A stretch of 64,000 bases of DNA from Mesorhizobium sp. J8. GTDB taxonomy: Bacteria > Pseudomonadota > Alphaproteobacteria > Rhizobiales > Rhizobiaceae. How positions within the stretch are numbered: position 1 is the first letter of the stretch; each line of letters starts with the position of its first letter. A program made the position numbers and the translations under genes. The stretch lies in NCBI RefSeq assembly GCF_016591715.1, contig NZ_AP024109.1, positions 3,720,001 to 3,784,000 of the forward strand. The letters run 5' to 3'. The notes below the pieces were generated by a model. It saw only the letters and a list, made by a program, of their open reading frames with translations, searched no databases and was not told the DNA's origin. Below, piece by piece: positions 9,077-17,456 of the stretch.

Positions 9077-10155
9077 CCGCGCCCCGCAAACCGGCGGCCT
9101 TCCGCATCGAGCCCGCGACCGAGGCGCCGCCACAGCCACCGCGAAATCGCGTCGTCGAGGAGCAGCCGGCGCGCAGGCCACGTGCCGCGCGGGCCGACGT
9201 AGCGGTCGTGATCCCCTCGGAGGTCGACGTCTTCGACGAACCGGACATTGAGGCCGCGGCCCTGCCGCCGGCGACGGCGCCCCGGAAGCGTTCGCTGCTG
9301 GCGCGGCTGTTCCTCGGAGCCCTCAGCGTGCTCGTTTCGCTGGCGGTCGGCTTGTGGGCCGACCGGTTGATCCGCGACCTCTTTGCGCGCGCCGAGTGGC
9401 TCGGCTGGCTGGCGGCGGGCATGGCGGCGATCGCGCTGCTCTCCCTGCTCGTCATCCTTATCCGCGAATTTCTCGCCATCGCTCGCCTTGCCGAAGTCGA
9501 AAAGATGCAGAAACGGGCCCTCGAAGCCGTGGCCCGCGACGATCCCAAGGCGGCGCGCGCCCTGGTCGACGAGCTCTCGACCTTCGTCGCCGCAAAACCC
9601 GAGACCGCCGCCGGACGCCGTTCGCTCGCCGAATTGCGCGGCGAGATCATCGACGGCGCCAATCTGGTGCGGCTGGCCGAGACCGAGATCCTGTCGCCAC
9701 TCGATGCCCGCGCAAAAATCATGATTCTGGAGGCGGCGAAGCGCGTGTCGCTCATAACGGCGGTCAGCCCCCGTGCGCTGGTCGACGTCGCCTATGTCGT
9801 CTTCGAGGCCGGGCGCCTGATCCGGCGGCTCTCCGAACTCTACGGCGGCCGTCCAGGCACGCTCGGCTTCTTCCGGCTGGCGCGCGGCGTGCTCGCGCAT
9901 CTGGCGGTGACCGGCTCGATCGCCGTCGGCGACAGTTTCGTGCAGCAGATCGTCGGCCACGGCCTCGCCGCGAAGCTCTCGGCGAAACTCGGCGAAGGCG
10001 TGGTCAACGGCATGATGACGGCGCGCATCGGCATCGCGGCGATGGAGACCGCCCGCCCCTTGCCGTTCATCGCCGTCAAGCGCCCCGGCCTCGGCGATTT
10101 CCTCTCGGCGTTGACGTCCTTCGCGGCAAGAAAAGACGGTCAGTCGGACCAATAG
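9073..10155 (+). CDS. YcjF-like (DUF697) membrane protein
   Basis: A 360-residue protein with a 70-residue proline- and arginine-rich N-terminus, two transmembrane helices at about 76-95 and 104-128, and a soluble C-terminal DUF697 domain containing LLVILIREFLAIARL and SLITAVSPRALVDVAYV. This is the standard partner of YcjX, and the 4-base overlap with that gene supports a complex of ATPase and inner-membrane protein. The molecular role is unknown. Confidence 0.82.
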   Translation: MTAPRKPAAFRIEPATEAPPQPPRNRVVEEQPARRPRAARADVAVVIPSEVDVFDEPDIEAAALPPATAPRKRSLLARLFLGALSVLVSLAVGLWADRLIRDLFARAEWLGWLAAGMAAIALLSLLVILIREFLAIARLAEVEKMQKRALEAVARDDPKAARALVDELSTFVAAKPETAAGRRSLAELRGEIIDGANLVRLAETEILSPLDARAKIMILEAAKRVSLITAVSPRALVDVAYVVFEAGRLIRRLSELYGGRPGTLGFFRLARGVLAHLAVTGSIAVGDSFVQQIVGHGLAAKLSAKLGEGVVNGMMTARIGIAAMETARPLPFIAVKRPGLGDFLSALTSFAARKDGQSDQ

Positions 10156-10254
10156 GGTAAATGCGAAAACCTGGAGCAGTGACGAAGCATTAACCAATCT
10201 TCGCCATGGTCGATCAGGTCCCTAAAATAGACTCTGTCGTGCCGGGTGTCGTCC

Positions 10255-10809
10255 ATGAGAAGCGTAATCTTGTCCTGCGTGCTGCTTGCGACGGTTGCGA
10301 TTGCCGCGCCGCTCGTATCGGTGGAAAAGGCTTCCGCGGCGGAACCGGACAAGCAGTTCTTCCGCTCCGTCGAAGGCAGATGGGTCGGCCCCGGCGAGAT
10401 CATCGCCGGCAAGTACAAGGGCACCAAATTCACCTGCGATTTCAACGGTTCGACGCCCGCCAGCAAGCTTGGCATGACACTTGACGGCGGCTGCAGGGTC
10501 GGCGTGTTCACGCAAAAGATGTCGGCGAGCGTCGAGCGCAAGGGCCGCGACGGTTACAGGGGCACCTTCATGGGCGGCTCGACCGAAAGCGGAATGGACA
10601 TTGTCGGCGGCAATGTCGTCGACGCCCAGAAGGTCGTCTTCACCATCAACCGCAAGCAGCTGAACGGCGTCATGCAGGCGCGCGTGCCCGACGGCAATTC
10701 GATGACCGTGACGGTGGCCGTGCGCGTCAACGATCAGTTGGTGCCGGTCATCGGCATGAGCCTGAAGCGCGTCGACTCGGTCGAGGTCGGCGCCATCGCC
10801 AAGAACTGA
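10255..10809 (+). CDS. Secreted protein of unknown function
   Basis: A 184-residue protein with a clear signal peptide (hydrophobic core VILSCVLLATVAIAAPL, likely cleavage after KASA). The mature part is a small beta-rich domain with two cysteines (FTCDF and GGCRV), which could form a disulphide. I do not recognise the family. The ATG at 10255 is preferred over a GTG nine bases upstream because it places the positive residue directly before the signal core. It stands alone after ycjF and converges with the peptide transport operon. Confidence 0.6.
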   Translation: MRSVILSCVLLATVAIAAPLVSVEKASAAEPDKQFFRSVEGRWVGPGEIIAGKYKGTKFTCDFNGSTPASKLGMTLDGGCRVGVFTQKMSASVERKGRDGYRGTFMGGSTESGMDIVGGNVVDAQKVVFTINRKQLNGVMQARVPDGNSMTVTVAVRVNDQLVPVIGMSLKRVDSVEVGAIAKN

Positions 10810-10852
10810 CCCGGCGCGGCCCGACAGCCGCGCCCCACCCAAGGAAGGCAGC

Positions 10853-11854
10853 TCATGTCAAGGTCGGGAAGTGGCAGGCCACTTTGCGGCCTGGACGATA
10901 TTGCGTCAGTTCCGGCCGCTCGGAGCGGCAGCGGTCCGCCGCGATTGGGCATCGCGGATGGAAACGGCATCCGGACGGCGGCTTGAGCGGGCTCGGCACG
11001 TCGCCGGTGAGGATGATGCGCTTGCGGGTGCCCGTAGGCGTGGTTTCGACGACGGGAACGGCCGAGATCAGCGCCTGGCTGTAGGGATGGGCCGGCGTTG
11101 CAAAGACGTCTTCCGCCGGTCCTTCCTCGACGATCGAGCCGAGATACATGACCGCGATGCGGGTCGAGACCTGGCGCACGACGGAAAGGTCGTGGGCGAT
11201 GAAGATATAGGTGAGCTTCAGCTTCTCCTGCAGGTCGGCGAGCAGATTGACGATCTGGGCCTGCACGGACACGTCGAGCGCGGACACCGGCTCGTCCAGA
11301 ACGACGAGATCGGGATTCAACGCGATCGCCCGCGCGATGCCGACGCGCTGGCGCTGGCCGCCGGAGAACTCGTGCGGATAGCGCATCACATGGTCCGGCA
11401 GCAGTCCGACCAGCTCGAACAGCTCCGCCACCCGCGCGGCGATCTCTTTGGCCGAAAGCTTGCCATGGATGCGCAGTGGCTCGGCGACGAGGTCGCCGAC
11501 GCGCCGGCGCGGGTTGAGCGAGGCCGACGGATCCTGAAAGACCATCTGCAGGCGTCGCCGCAGCGGCCTGAGCTCGGACAGAGACTTCGAGGTGATGTCA
11601 TCGCCCTCGAACAGAAGCTTGCCGTCGGTGATGTCGTAGAGCCGAACCAGGCAGCGCGCCAGCGTGGACTTGCCGCATCCGGATTCGCCCACGAGGCCAA
11701 CCGTCTCGCCGCGCCGCACGGTCAGCGAGACGTCGTCCACCGCATGGACGGTCCGCCTGCCCTCCGCGGAAAAGCGGGTGCCGATCGAAAACCGTTTTGC
11801 CAGCGAGCGCGTCTCGAGGATCGGCCGGTCGGCGTCAATCATTGCTTCGCTCAT
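10853..11854 (-). CDS. Oligo/dipeptide ABC transporter ATP-binding protein (DppF/OppF type)
   Basis: A 333-residue ATPase: Walker A GESGCGKS, signature SGGQRQRVGIARA, Walker B DLVVLDEPVSALD, and the C-terminal oligopeptide-transporter extension with GCRFHPRCP. It pairs with the DppD-like ATPase, whose stop overlaps its ATG by four bases, to power peptide import. It is the last gene of an operon that starts with two peptidases. The ATG at 11854 is chosen for the coupling and because the longer frame has no family similarity upstream. Confidence 0.9.
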   Translation of the reverse strand: MSEAMIDADRPILETRSLAKRFSIGTRFSAEGRRTVHAVDDVSLTVRRGETVGLVGESGCGKSTLARCLVRLYDITDGKLLFEGDDITSKSLSELRPLRRRLQMVFQDPSASLNPRRRVGDLVAEPLRIHGKLSAKEIAARVAELFELVGLLPDHVMRYPHEFSGGQRQRVGIARAIALNPDLVVLDEPVSALDVSVQAQIVNLLADLQEKLKLTYIFIAHDLSVVRQVSTRIAVMYLGSIVEEGPAEDVFATPAHPYSQALISAVPVVETTPTGTRKRIILTGDVPSPLKPPSGCRFHPRCPIAADRCRSERPELTQYRPGRKVACHFPTLT

Positions 11855-12810
11855 GCCTGTGCCACCCGAAAACATGCGGCAGCATGCGCGCCGCCGCCGA
11901 GACCCGGCCTGCCGCTCTCGCAAGGCTCGCAACGGACCGGACAGCGCGGACCGAAGGCGCAGCCTTGCGGCAGCCGCAGCAAGGAAGGCGGCGAGCCGGG
12001 GATCGCCGGCAGGCGGCGAGGTTTCTGGCCGGTCAGTGGTGGGATCGAGCCGAGCAGCGCGCGTGTATAAGGGTGCCGCGGATCGGAAAACAGCTCCGTG
12101 CGCGTGCCGCGTTCCACCACGCGGCCGGCATACATGACCATGACGCGGTCGGCGAGCTCGGAGACGACGCCCATGTCATGCGTGATGAAGACCACGGCCG
12201 ACTTGTGCTTCGCCCGCAATTTGCGCACGAGGTCGAGGATACCGGCTTGCACCGTGACGTCGAGCGCGGTGGTCGGCTCGTCCGCGACCAGCAGCGCCGG
12301 ATCGCAGGACAAGGCCATCGCGATCACCGCGCGCTGCCGCATGCCGCCGGAAAGCTGGTGCGGATAGCGCGACATCGCCTCGTGCGGATTGGGGAAATTC
12401 ACCTCCGCCAGCAACTCTTCGACGCGCTCCATCGCCTTGGCCTTGCTGATGCCGCGATGCGCGCGAATCTGCTCGGCGATCTGCCAGCCGATCGTGTAGA
12501 CCGGCGTCAGCGCCGTCATCGGATCCTGGAAGATCATCGCTATCTCGTTGCCGCGCAGGCGCCGCAGCTCGCGCGGCGGCAGGCCCACCAGCTCGCGGCC
12601 CTTGTAGCGGATCGAGCCTTCGATGGTGGCGTTCGGATCGGTGATGAGCCCCATGACGGCAAGCAGCGACACCGTCTTGCCCGAGCCGGATTCGCCGACG
12701 ACGCCAAGGATCTCGCTTTCCTCGAGGTCGAAGGAAACGCCGTCGATGGCCCGCACCGGCCCGTCATGGGTGCGGAAGGACACTTTGAGATCGCGCACCG
12801 ACAGGATCAT
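11851..12810 (-). CDS. Oligo/dipeptide ABC transporter ATP-binding protein (DppD/OppD type)
   Basis: A 319-residue ATPase: Walker A GESGSGKT, signature LSGGMRQRAVIAMAL, Walker B ALLVADEPTTALD, and the C-terminal cysteine-rich extension CAFGPRCPVRCEPC seen in OppD/DppD proteins, some of which bind an iron-sulphur cluster there. It overlaps the upstream permease by four bases and the downstream ATPase by four bases. It is the first of the two ATPases of the peptide importer. Confidence 0.9.
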   Translation of the reverse strand: MILSVRDLKVSFRTHDGPVRAIDGVSFDLEESEILGVVGESGSGKTVSLLAVMGLITDPNATIEGSIRYKGRELVGLPPRELRRLRGNEIAMIFQDPMTALTPVYTIGWQIAEQIRAHRGISKAKAMERVEELLAEVNFPNPHEAMSRYPHQLSGGMRQRAVIAMALSCDPALLVADEPTTALDVTVQAGILDLVRKLRAKHKSAVVFITHDMGVVSELADRVMVMYAGRVVERGTRTELFSDPRHPYTRALLGSIPPLTGQKPRRLPAIPGSPPSLLRLPQGCAFGPRCPVRCEPCESGRPGLGGGAHAAACFRVAQA

Positions 12811-13778
12811 GATGCCCTCAGGCGCGGATCGAGAAGGATGTAGACGAAATCGACGACCGCGTTGGCGATGACCACGAACATCGAGGCGTACATGACCGTC
12901 GCCATGATCATCGGCAGGTCGAGGTTCTGCAGCGCGTCATAGGTGAGCTTGCCGATGCCATGCAGGCCGAACACGACCTCGGTCAGAAGTGCCGAGCCGC
13001 CGACCAGAGCGCCGAAATCGAGGCCGAACAGCGTGACGAAGGCGATCAGCGACGTGCGCAAAGCATGGCGAAACAGGATGCGGGTCTCCGACAGGCCCTT
13101 GGCGCGGGCGGTGCGGATATAATCTTCCTGCATGGATTCGATGATGGCCGCGCGCAGCACGCGCCCGTAGATGCCGATATAGAGGATGGCCAGCGTGATC
13201 CATGGGATGACCAGCGTCAGGAACCAGCCCCTGGGGTCGTCGGAAAAGTTCTTGTAGCCGAGCGGCGGCACCCAAGAGAACGCCCAGCTGTCGTGATAGC
13301 GGCTCTGGGTGATCAGGTTCATCACCTCGCCCAGCCAGTAGACCGGCATGGAAATGCCGAGCAGGCCGAGAGCCATCAGGAGCTTGTCCAGCCAGCTGTC
13401 GCGGGTGGCCGCGGCGACGATGCCGATGATGATGGAGACAACCACCCACAGCACCGCAGCCCCGAACACCAGCGAAAGCGTGACGGGGATTGAGTCCATG
13501 ACGGCCGGCACCACCTTCCAGCCGCGGTTGACGAAGGAGGTCAGGTCGCCGGTGACGAAGATCTTCTCCATCATGCGCGTGTATTGCACATAGAGCGGCT
13601 GGTCGAAGCCGAAGCTGTGGCGCACCGCCGCCAGCACTTCGGGCGACGCGTTGCGGCCGGCGATGCGCGCGGCGGGATCGGCGCCGGGCGTGGCGAAGAA
13701 GATCAGGAAGACGATGACCGAGATGCCGAACATCACGAACAGCATCTGACCGAAACGGCGCAGGATCGCGTAAATCAT
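12807..13778 (-). CDS. Peptide ABC transporter permease (DppB/OppB type)
   Basis: A 323-residue inner-membrane protein with about six helices. It starts with the family pattern MIYAILRRFGQMLFVMFGIS and carries the cytoplasmic EAA-type loop YIRTARAKGLSETRILFRHALR that docks the ATPase. The ATG at 13778 overlaps the stop of the DppC-like permease, and its own stop overlaps the DppD ATG. Here the C-type permease precedes the B-type, the reverse of the common dpp order. Confidence 0.9.
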   Translation of the reverse strand: MIYAILRRFGQMLFVMFGISVIVFLIFFATPGADPAARIAGRNASPEVLAAVRHSFGFDQPLYVQYTRMMEKIFVTGDLTSFVNRGWKVVPAVMDSIPVTLSLVFGAAVLWVVVSIIIGIVAAATRDSWLDKLLMALGLLGISMPVYWLGEVMNLITQSRYHDSWAFSWVPPLGYKNFSDDPRGWFLTLVIPWITLAILYIGIYGRVLRAAIIESMQEDYIRTARAKGLSETRILFRHALRTSLIAFVTLFGLDFGALVGGSALLTEVVFGLHGIGKLTYDALQNLDLPMIMATVMYASMFVVIANAVVDFVYILLDPRLRAS

Positions 13779-14794
13779 CAGTCGCGCCCCAGCCGGACCT
13801 TGGAGCGCGGGTCGAGCGCGTCGCGCAGACCGTCGCCGAATACATTGAGCGCCATGACCGAAACGGCGATCGCCAGGCCGGGCACTAGCGCCACCAGCGG
13901 CCGCGTGTAGAGCAGCGCCTGCCCGTCCTGGATGATGGTACCCCAGCTCGCAGCCGGCGGCTGCACGCCGATCGACAGGAACGAAAGCGCCGATTCCGTC
14001 AGCATGTTCAAGGCCATCATCAGCGGCACGAAGACGATGAGCGTGGTGGTGATGTTGGGCAGGATATCGCGCAGCAGGATGCGCCAGCCCGGCACGCCCA
14101 GATTGATTGCGGCGAGCACGAACTCGCTGTGGCGCAGCGCCAGAACCTGCCCGCGGATGGGACGCGCGACATAAGGTATATAGACAATGCCTATGATGAT
14201 GATCGGCAGCCATAGGCTGCCCGACTGGATCTCGATCGGCCCGATCGCGATGCCTTGCGCGATGGTGACGATGGAAAGCGAGATCGCCAGCAGATAGATG
14301 GGGAACGCCCAGAGCACGTCCAGCAGGCGCGACAGCACCGTGTCGGTGATGCCGCCGAAATAGCCGGCGATCAATCCCGCCAACGTGCCGAAGATCAGCG
14401 TGAAGATGGTGGCCGCGCCGGCGATCAGCAGCGAGTTGAGCCCGCCATAGAGCAATCTCGCCATGACGTCCCGCCCCTGGCTGTCGGCGCCGAGGAAGTA
14501 ATTGCCGAGCCGCCAGGTCGGACCGATCGGCGTGTAGCCAAGCCCCAGTCCCTCGGTCGACTGTTCCATCACCGGAACGTCCGCGCCGTCGATCTGGATG
14601 ACGGCGTCGAGTGTCGAGGCGAAAGGATCCGTACCCGCCCATTTCGCGTAGAGCGGCGCGCTGAAACAGGCGAGAACGATGATGAGGAACACGGCCAGGG
14701 ACGCCATGGCGGCCCTGTCCGTTGCCAGCTTCGCAAACGCGACGGCCCAGGGCCCTCGCGTCTTGCGCGGCATGGCGGCGACTTGGCTGGACAC
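13778..14794 (-). CDS. Peptide ABC transporter permease (DppC/OppC type)
   Basis: A 338-residue membrane protein with the OppC-type N-terminal helix, a periplasmic segment with NYFLGADSQGRDVMARLLYG (the GTDxxGRD motif of DppC) and the EAA loop reading AAINLGVPGWRILLRDILPN. The longest frame begins with GTG at 14794; an ATG at 14773 (seven residues in) is also possible. It sits 38 bp after the binding-protein gene and overlaps the next permease by one base. Confidence 0.88.
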   Translation of the reverse strand: MSSQVAAMPRKTRGPWAVAFAKLATDRAAMASLAVFLIIVLACFSAPLYAKWAGTDPFASTLDAVIQIDGADVPVMEQSTEGLGLGYTPIGPTWRLGNYFLGADSQGRDVMARLLYGGLNSLLIAGAATIFTLIFGTLAGLIAGYFGGITDTVLSRLLDVLWAFPIYLLAISLSIVTIAQGIAIGPIEIQSGSLWLPIIIIGIVYIPYVARPIRGQVLALRHSEFVLAAINLGVPGWRILLRDILPNITTTLIVFVPLMMALNMLTESALSFLSIGVQPPAASWGTIIQDGQALLYTRPLVALVPGLAIAVSVMALNVFGDGLRDALDPRSKVRLGRD

Positions 14795-14832
14795 GATGTG
14801 CCTTCCGCTGTTCGTTACTGCACCCAGGCCCC

Positions 14833-16494
14833 TTACTGCACCCAGGATTGCGTGATAATCCAGTTGAACTGCGGGTTGAACTTGAAATTGCCGATGCGCT
14901 TGCTGACGAAATCAAGCCGCTTCGGCGTGAACAGACCGACCGCCGGCGCCTTGTCGGTGACCTGCTTGTCGATCGCCGCCCACATTTTGTCGGCCGCCTT
15001 CTGGTCGGTCACGCCAAGATCCAGCGCCTTCTGCATCTGCGCGTCGATGTCCTTGTCGCAGAAGCCGGAGATGTTGATCGAGGCGTCGGAGCCTTCGCGG
15101 AAGGACGCGCAGCTGAACAGGATGTTCAGGAAGTCCGACGCCGCGGGGTAGTCCTTGTACCACTGGGTGACGGACATCTGCACTTTGTTGTTGGTGTTCT
15201 GGATATAGGTGAACTGCAGGTTGGACGAGATCGGCTTGACGTCGGCGACGTAGCCGATGTTGGTCAGCACGCTCTGCAGATAGACGCCGATCGACCGCGA
15301 GATCGCTGTATCCTCGACGATGATGGTCACCTTCTGGCCCTTGGTGCCCGATTCCTCGACGAGTTGCTTGGCCTTGTCGACATCCGGAGCCGACCATTTG
15401 GCGCCAGGGTTCTTGGTGAAGGGGCAATAGTCCTCATGTCCGGGGAAGTCCGGCGGCAGGACCTGGCAGACCGGCGAGGCCAGCACCTTGCCGCCGAACA
15501 GCTTCACCAGCGTGTTGCGATCGACCGCATAGGCGACGGCCTGGCGGGCCTTTTCATTGTCGAATGGAGCCATGCGGGTGTTAAGCGGCGCGTACCACCA
15601 GGCCGAAAGCGGCGAGATGTGCAGCTGGTCCATGGACTTGCTGCCGAGTTCGCCGAGACGGTCGCTGGGCAGCGCGTCGAACATCCAGTCCGCTTCGCCG
15701 TTCTGGATCGCTGTCACGGCCGCCTCTTCCGACAGGCCGAAATCATACTGCACGACATCCGGATAGCCGTCCGGCTGTGCTTCCTCGCTCCACTGCTTGA
15801 AATTGGGATTGCGGGAGACCGTCATGCCCTTGTTGGGATCGAAGGCCGAGATCATGTAGGGACCGGTGCTGGGGATCGGCTTGGAGCCCATATCCTCCGC
15901 CGGCGTGTCCGCCGGCAGGATCACGGCATGCGGCAAGGCAAGCTTGTAGAGGATCTCGGCGTCCGGCTTGGTGAGATTGAGCGTGATCGTGCCGGCCGCC
16001 TCGTCGGCGACGACGCCGCCTTCCAGCGTGCAGCTCTTGGTGTCGGCCAGGCATTTGTCGGCGCCGACGATGCCGGCATAGAATGTGCCGGAGGTCGGCC
16101 CGGAGACCTTGAAGATGCGCTGGAACGAGGCAACGACGTCCTTCACGCCGAGGTCCTGGCCGTTGGAGAACTTGATGCCCTTGCGCAGCTTGAAGGTGAA
16201 GGTCTTGCCGTCATTGCTGACCGTGGGCAGCGCCTCGGCCAGGTCAGGAACGATGCTGAAACCCTCGACGCCCTCGGCCTTGCGGAAGGCGACCAGGCCG
16301 TCATAGATCGGCTGGTACATCTGCCAGCCCTGGTCCGTGTAGTTGATATGCGGATCGAGCGTTCCGGCCGCCGATCGGGCGAGCAGGCGAATGGTGCCGC
16401 CGCGGTGCTCCTTGAGATATTCGGCATGCGCCGGAGCGAGCCACGAGCCGGCCAGCAATGCGGCGGCCGACGCCGCCAAAAGCAGTTTCTTCAT
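14833..16494 (-). CDS. Peptide ABC transporter substrate-binding protein (SBP_bac_5 family)
   Basis: A 553-residue periplasmic protein. A signal peptide (residues 1-24, ending PAHA) is followed by the family-5 solute-binding fold: GTIRLLARSAAGTLDPH at the start, DGKTFTFKLRKGIKFSNG in lobe I, and STGPYMI. It would capture short peptides and deliver them to the permeases encoded next. GGGG upstream of the ATG at 16494 supports the start. Being between the peptidases and the permeases, it likely takes peptides those enzymes process. The last bases of the gene are duplicated just after the stop. Confidence 0.9.
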   Translation of the reverse strand: MKKLLLAASAAALLAGSWLAPAHAEYLKEHRGGTIRLLARSAAGTLDPHINYTDQGWQMYQPIYDGLVAFRKAEGVEGFSIVPDLAEALPTVSNDGKTFTFKLRKGIKFSNGQDLGVKDVVASFQRIFKVSGPTSGTFYAGIVGADKCLADTKSCTLEGGVVADEAAGTITLNLTKPDAEILYKLALPHAVILPADTPAEDMGSKPIPSTGPYMISAFDPNKGMTVSRNPNFKQWSEEAQPDGYPDVVQYDFGLSEEAAVTAIQNGEADWMFDALPSDRLGELGSKSMDQLHISPLSAWWYAPLNTRMAPFDNEKARQAVAYAVDRNTLVKLFGGKVLASPVCQVLPPDFPGHEDYCPFTKNPGAKWSAPDVDKAKQLVEESGTKGQKVTIIVEDTAISRSIGVYLQSVLTNIGYVADVKPISSNLQFTYIQNTNNKVQMSVTQWYKDYPAASDFLNILFSCASFREGSDASINISGFCDKDIDAQMQKALDLGVTDQKAADKMWAAIDKQVTDKAPAVGLFTPKRLDFVSKRIGNFKFNPQFNWIITQSWVQ

Positions 16495-16511
16495 GTCGTC
16501 ATTCCCCTTTT

Positions 16512-17444
16512 TCAGTTTTCGTTGTCGTCCAAGAAGTCTCCCACCACCCGCATGCAGAGATCCTGCTCCTCGACATGCGGCATGTGGCTGGAATGCTCGA
16601 ATATCTGCCAGCGCGATCCCTTGATGCCGTCCTTGAAGGGCTGCACGGTCGCGGGTGTGGCTTCGTCGTAACGGCCGGAGATGAGGAGTGTCGGAACCTC
16701 GATGGCCGGCAGGCGGTCGATGACGCTCCAGCTCTTCAGCGTGCCGATGACGTGGAATTCGTTCGGACCGTTCATCACATTGTAGACGGTCGGATTGCGC
16801 ACGATCTGGGCGAAAGTCTCCGTCACCTCGGGCGGGAACGGCACGACCCGGCAGACATGCCGTTCGTAGAACCGCATCGTCGCTTCCTGGTAGGCCGGAT
16901 CGTCCGTCGTGCCGGCCTGTTCGTGCTCCGTCAGCGTCTCCCGCACGTCCTTGGGCAGATCGGCCCGCAGCCGGTTGGCTTCCTCGACCCAAAGCTTCAT
17001 GGAGGCCGGCGAGTTGGCGATGGTCAGCGACTTCAGGCCTTTCGGCCGGGTCACGCCATATTCGGCGCCCAGCATGCCGCCCCAGCTCTGACCCAGCACA
17101 TGGAAGCGGTCGCGGATACCGAGATGATCGACGAGGTTTTCCAGTTCGTCGATGAACAGCTGGGGCGTCCAGAAATCGGCGCCCTTTTCCGGCAGCAAGG
17201 TGGAATTGCCGCAGCCCAATTGGTCGTAGTGGATGACAGCGCGGCCGTCCCGGGCGAGAAGCTTGTAGGCGTCGACATAATTATGCGCGGCGCCCGGTCC
17301 GCCATGCAGGATCACCACCGGAGCCTTGCCGGCATCGAGCTCGCCGCTGATCCGATACCAGGTTTCGTAGGCGCCGAATCCGGCCCGCCCCTCCTTGCTG
17401 ACGATCTCGGACGGCATCCCGGCTCCCCGTGTGGTTGAAGACAT
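16512..17444 (-). CDS. Proline iminopeptidase-type alpha/beta hydrolase (S33 family)
   Basis: A 310-residue cytosolic hydrolase: oxyanion-hole motif HGGPG near residue 47, nucleophile elbow GQSWGG, and the late Asp (SGRYDEATPA) and His (HSSHMPHVEE) of the triad. This is the proline iminopeptidase / tricorn-factor F1 type, which removes N-terminal proline or other residues from peptides. It lies 12 bp after pepA and 17 bp before the peptide-binding protein, so it probably trims imported peptides. Some relatives are amidases or epoxide hydrolases. Confidence 0.85.
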   Translation of the reverse strand: MSSTTRGAGMPSEIVSKEGRAGFGAYETWYRISGELDAGKAPVVILHGGPGAAHNYVDAYKLLARDGRAVIHYDQLGCGNSTLLPEKGADFWTPQLFIDELENLVDHLGIRDRFHVLGQSWGGMLGAEYGVTRPKGLKSLTIANSPASMKLWVEEANRLRADLPKDVRETLTEHEQAGTTDDPAYQEATMRFYERHVCRVVPFPPEVTETFAQIVRNPTVYNVMNGPNEFHVIGTLKSWSVIDRLPAIEVPTLLISGRYDEATPATVQPFKDGIKGSRWQIFEHSSHMPHVEEQDLCMRVVGDFLDDNEN

Positions 17445-17456
17445 TCTCGTTGTCCC

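Noticed and set aside
10156..10254. A tRNA or small RNA in the gaps between genes at 10.2 kb, 28.1 kb and 45 kb
   Set aside because: No cloverleaf, TTCGAnTCC arm or terminator could be seen.
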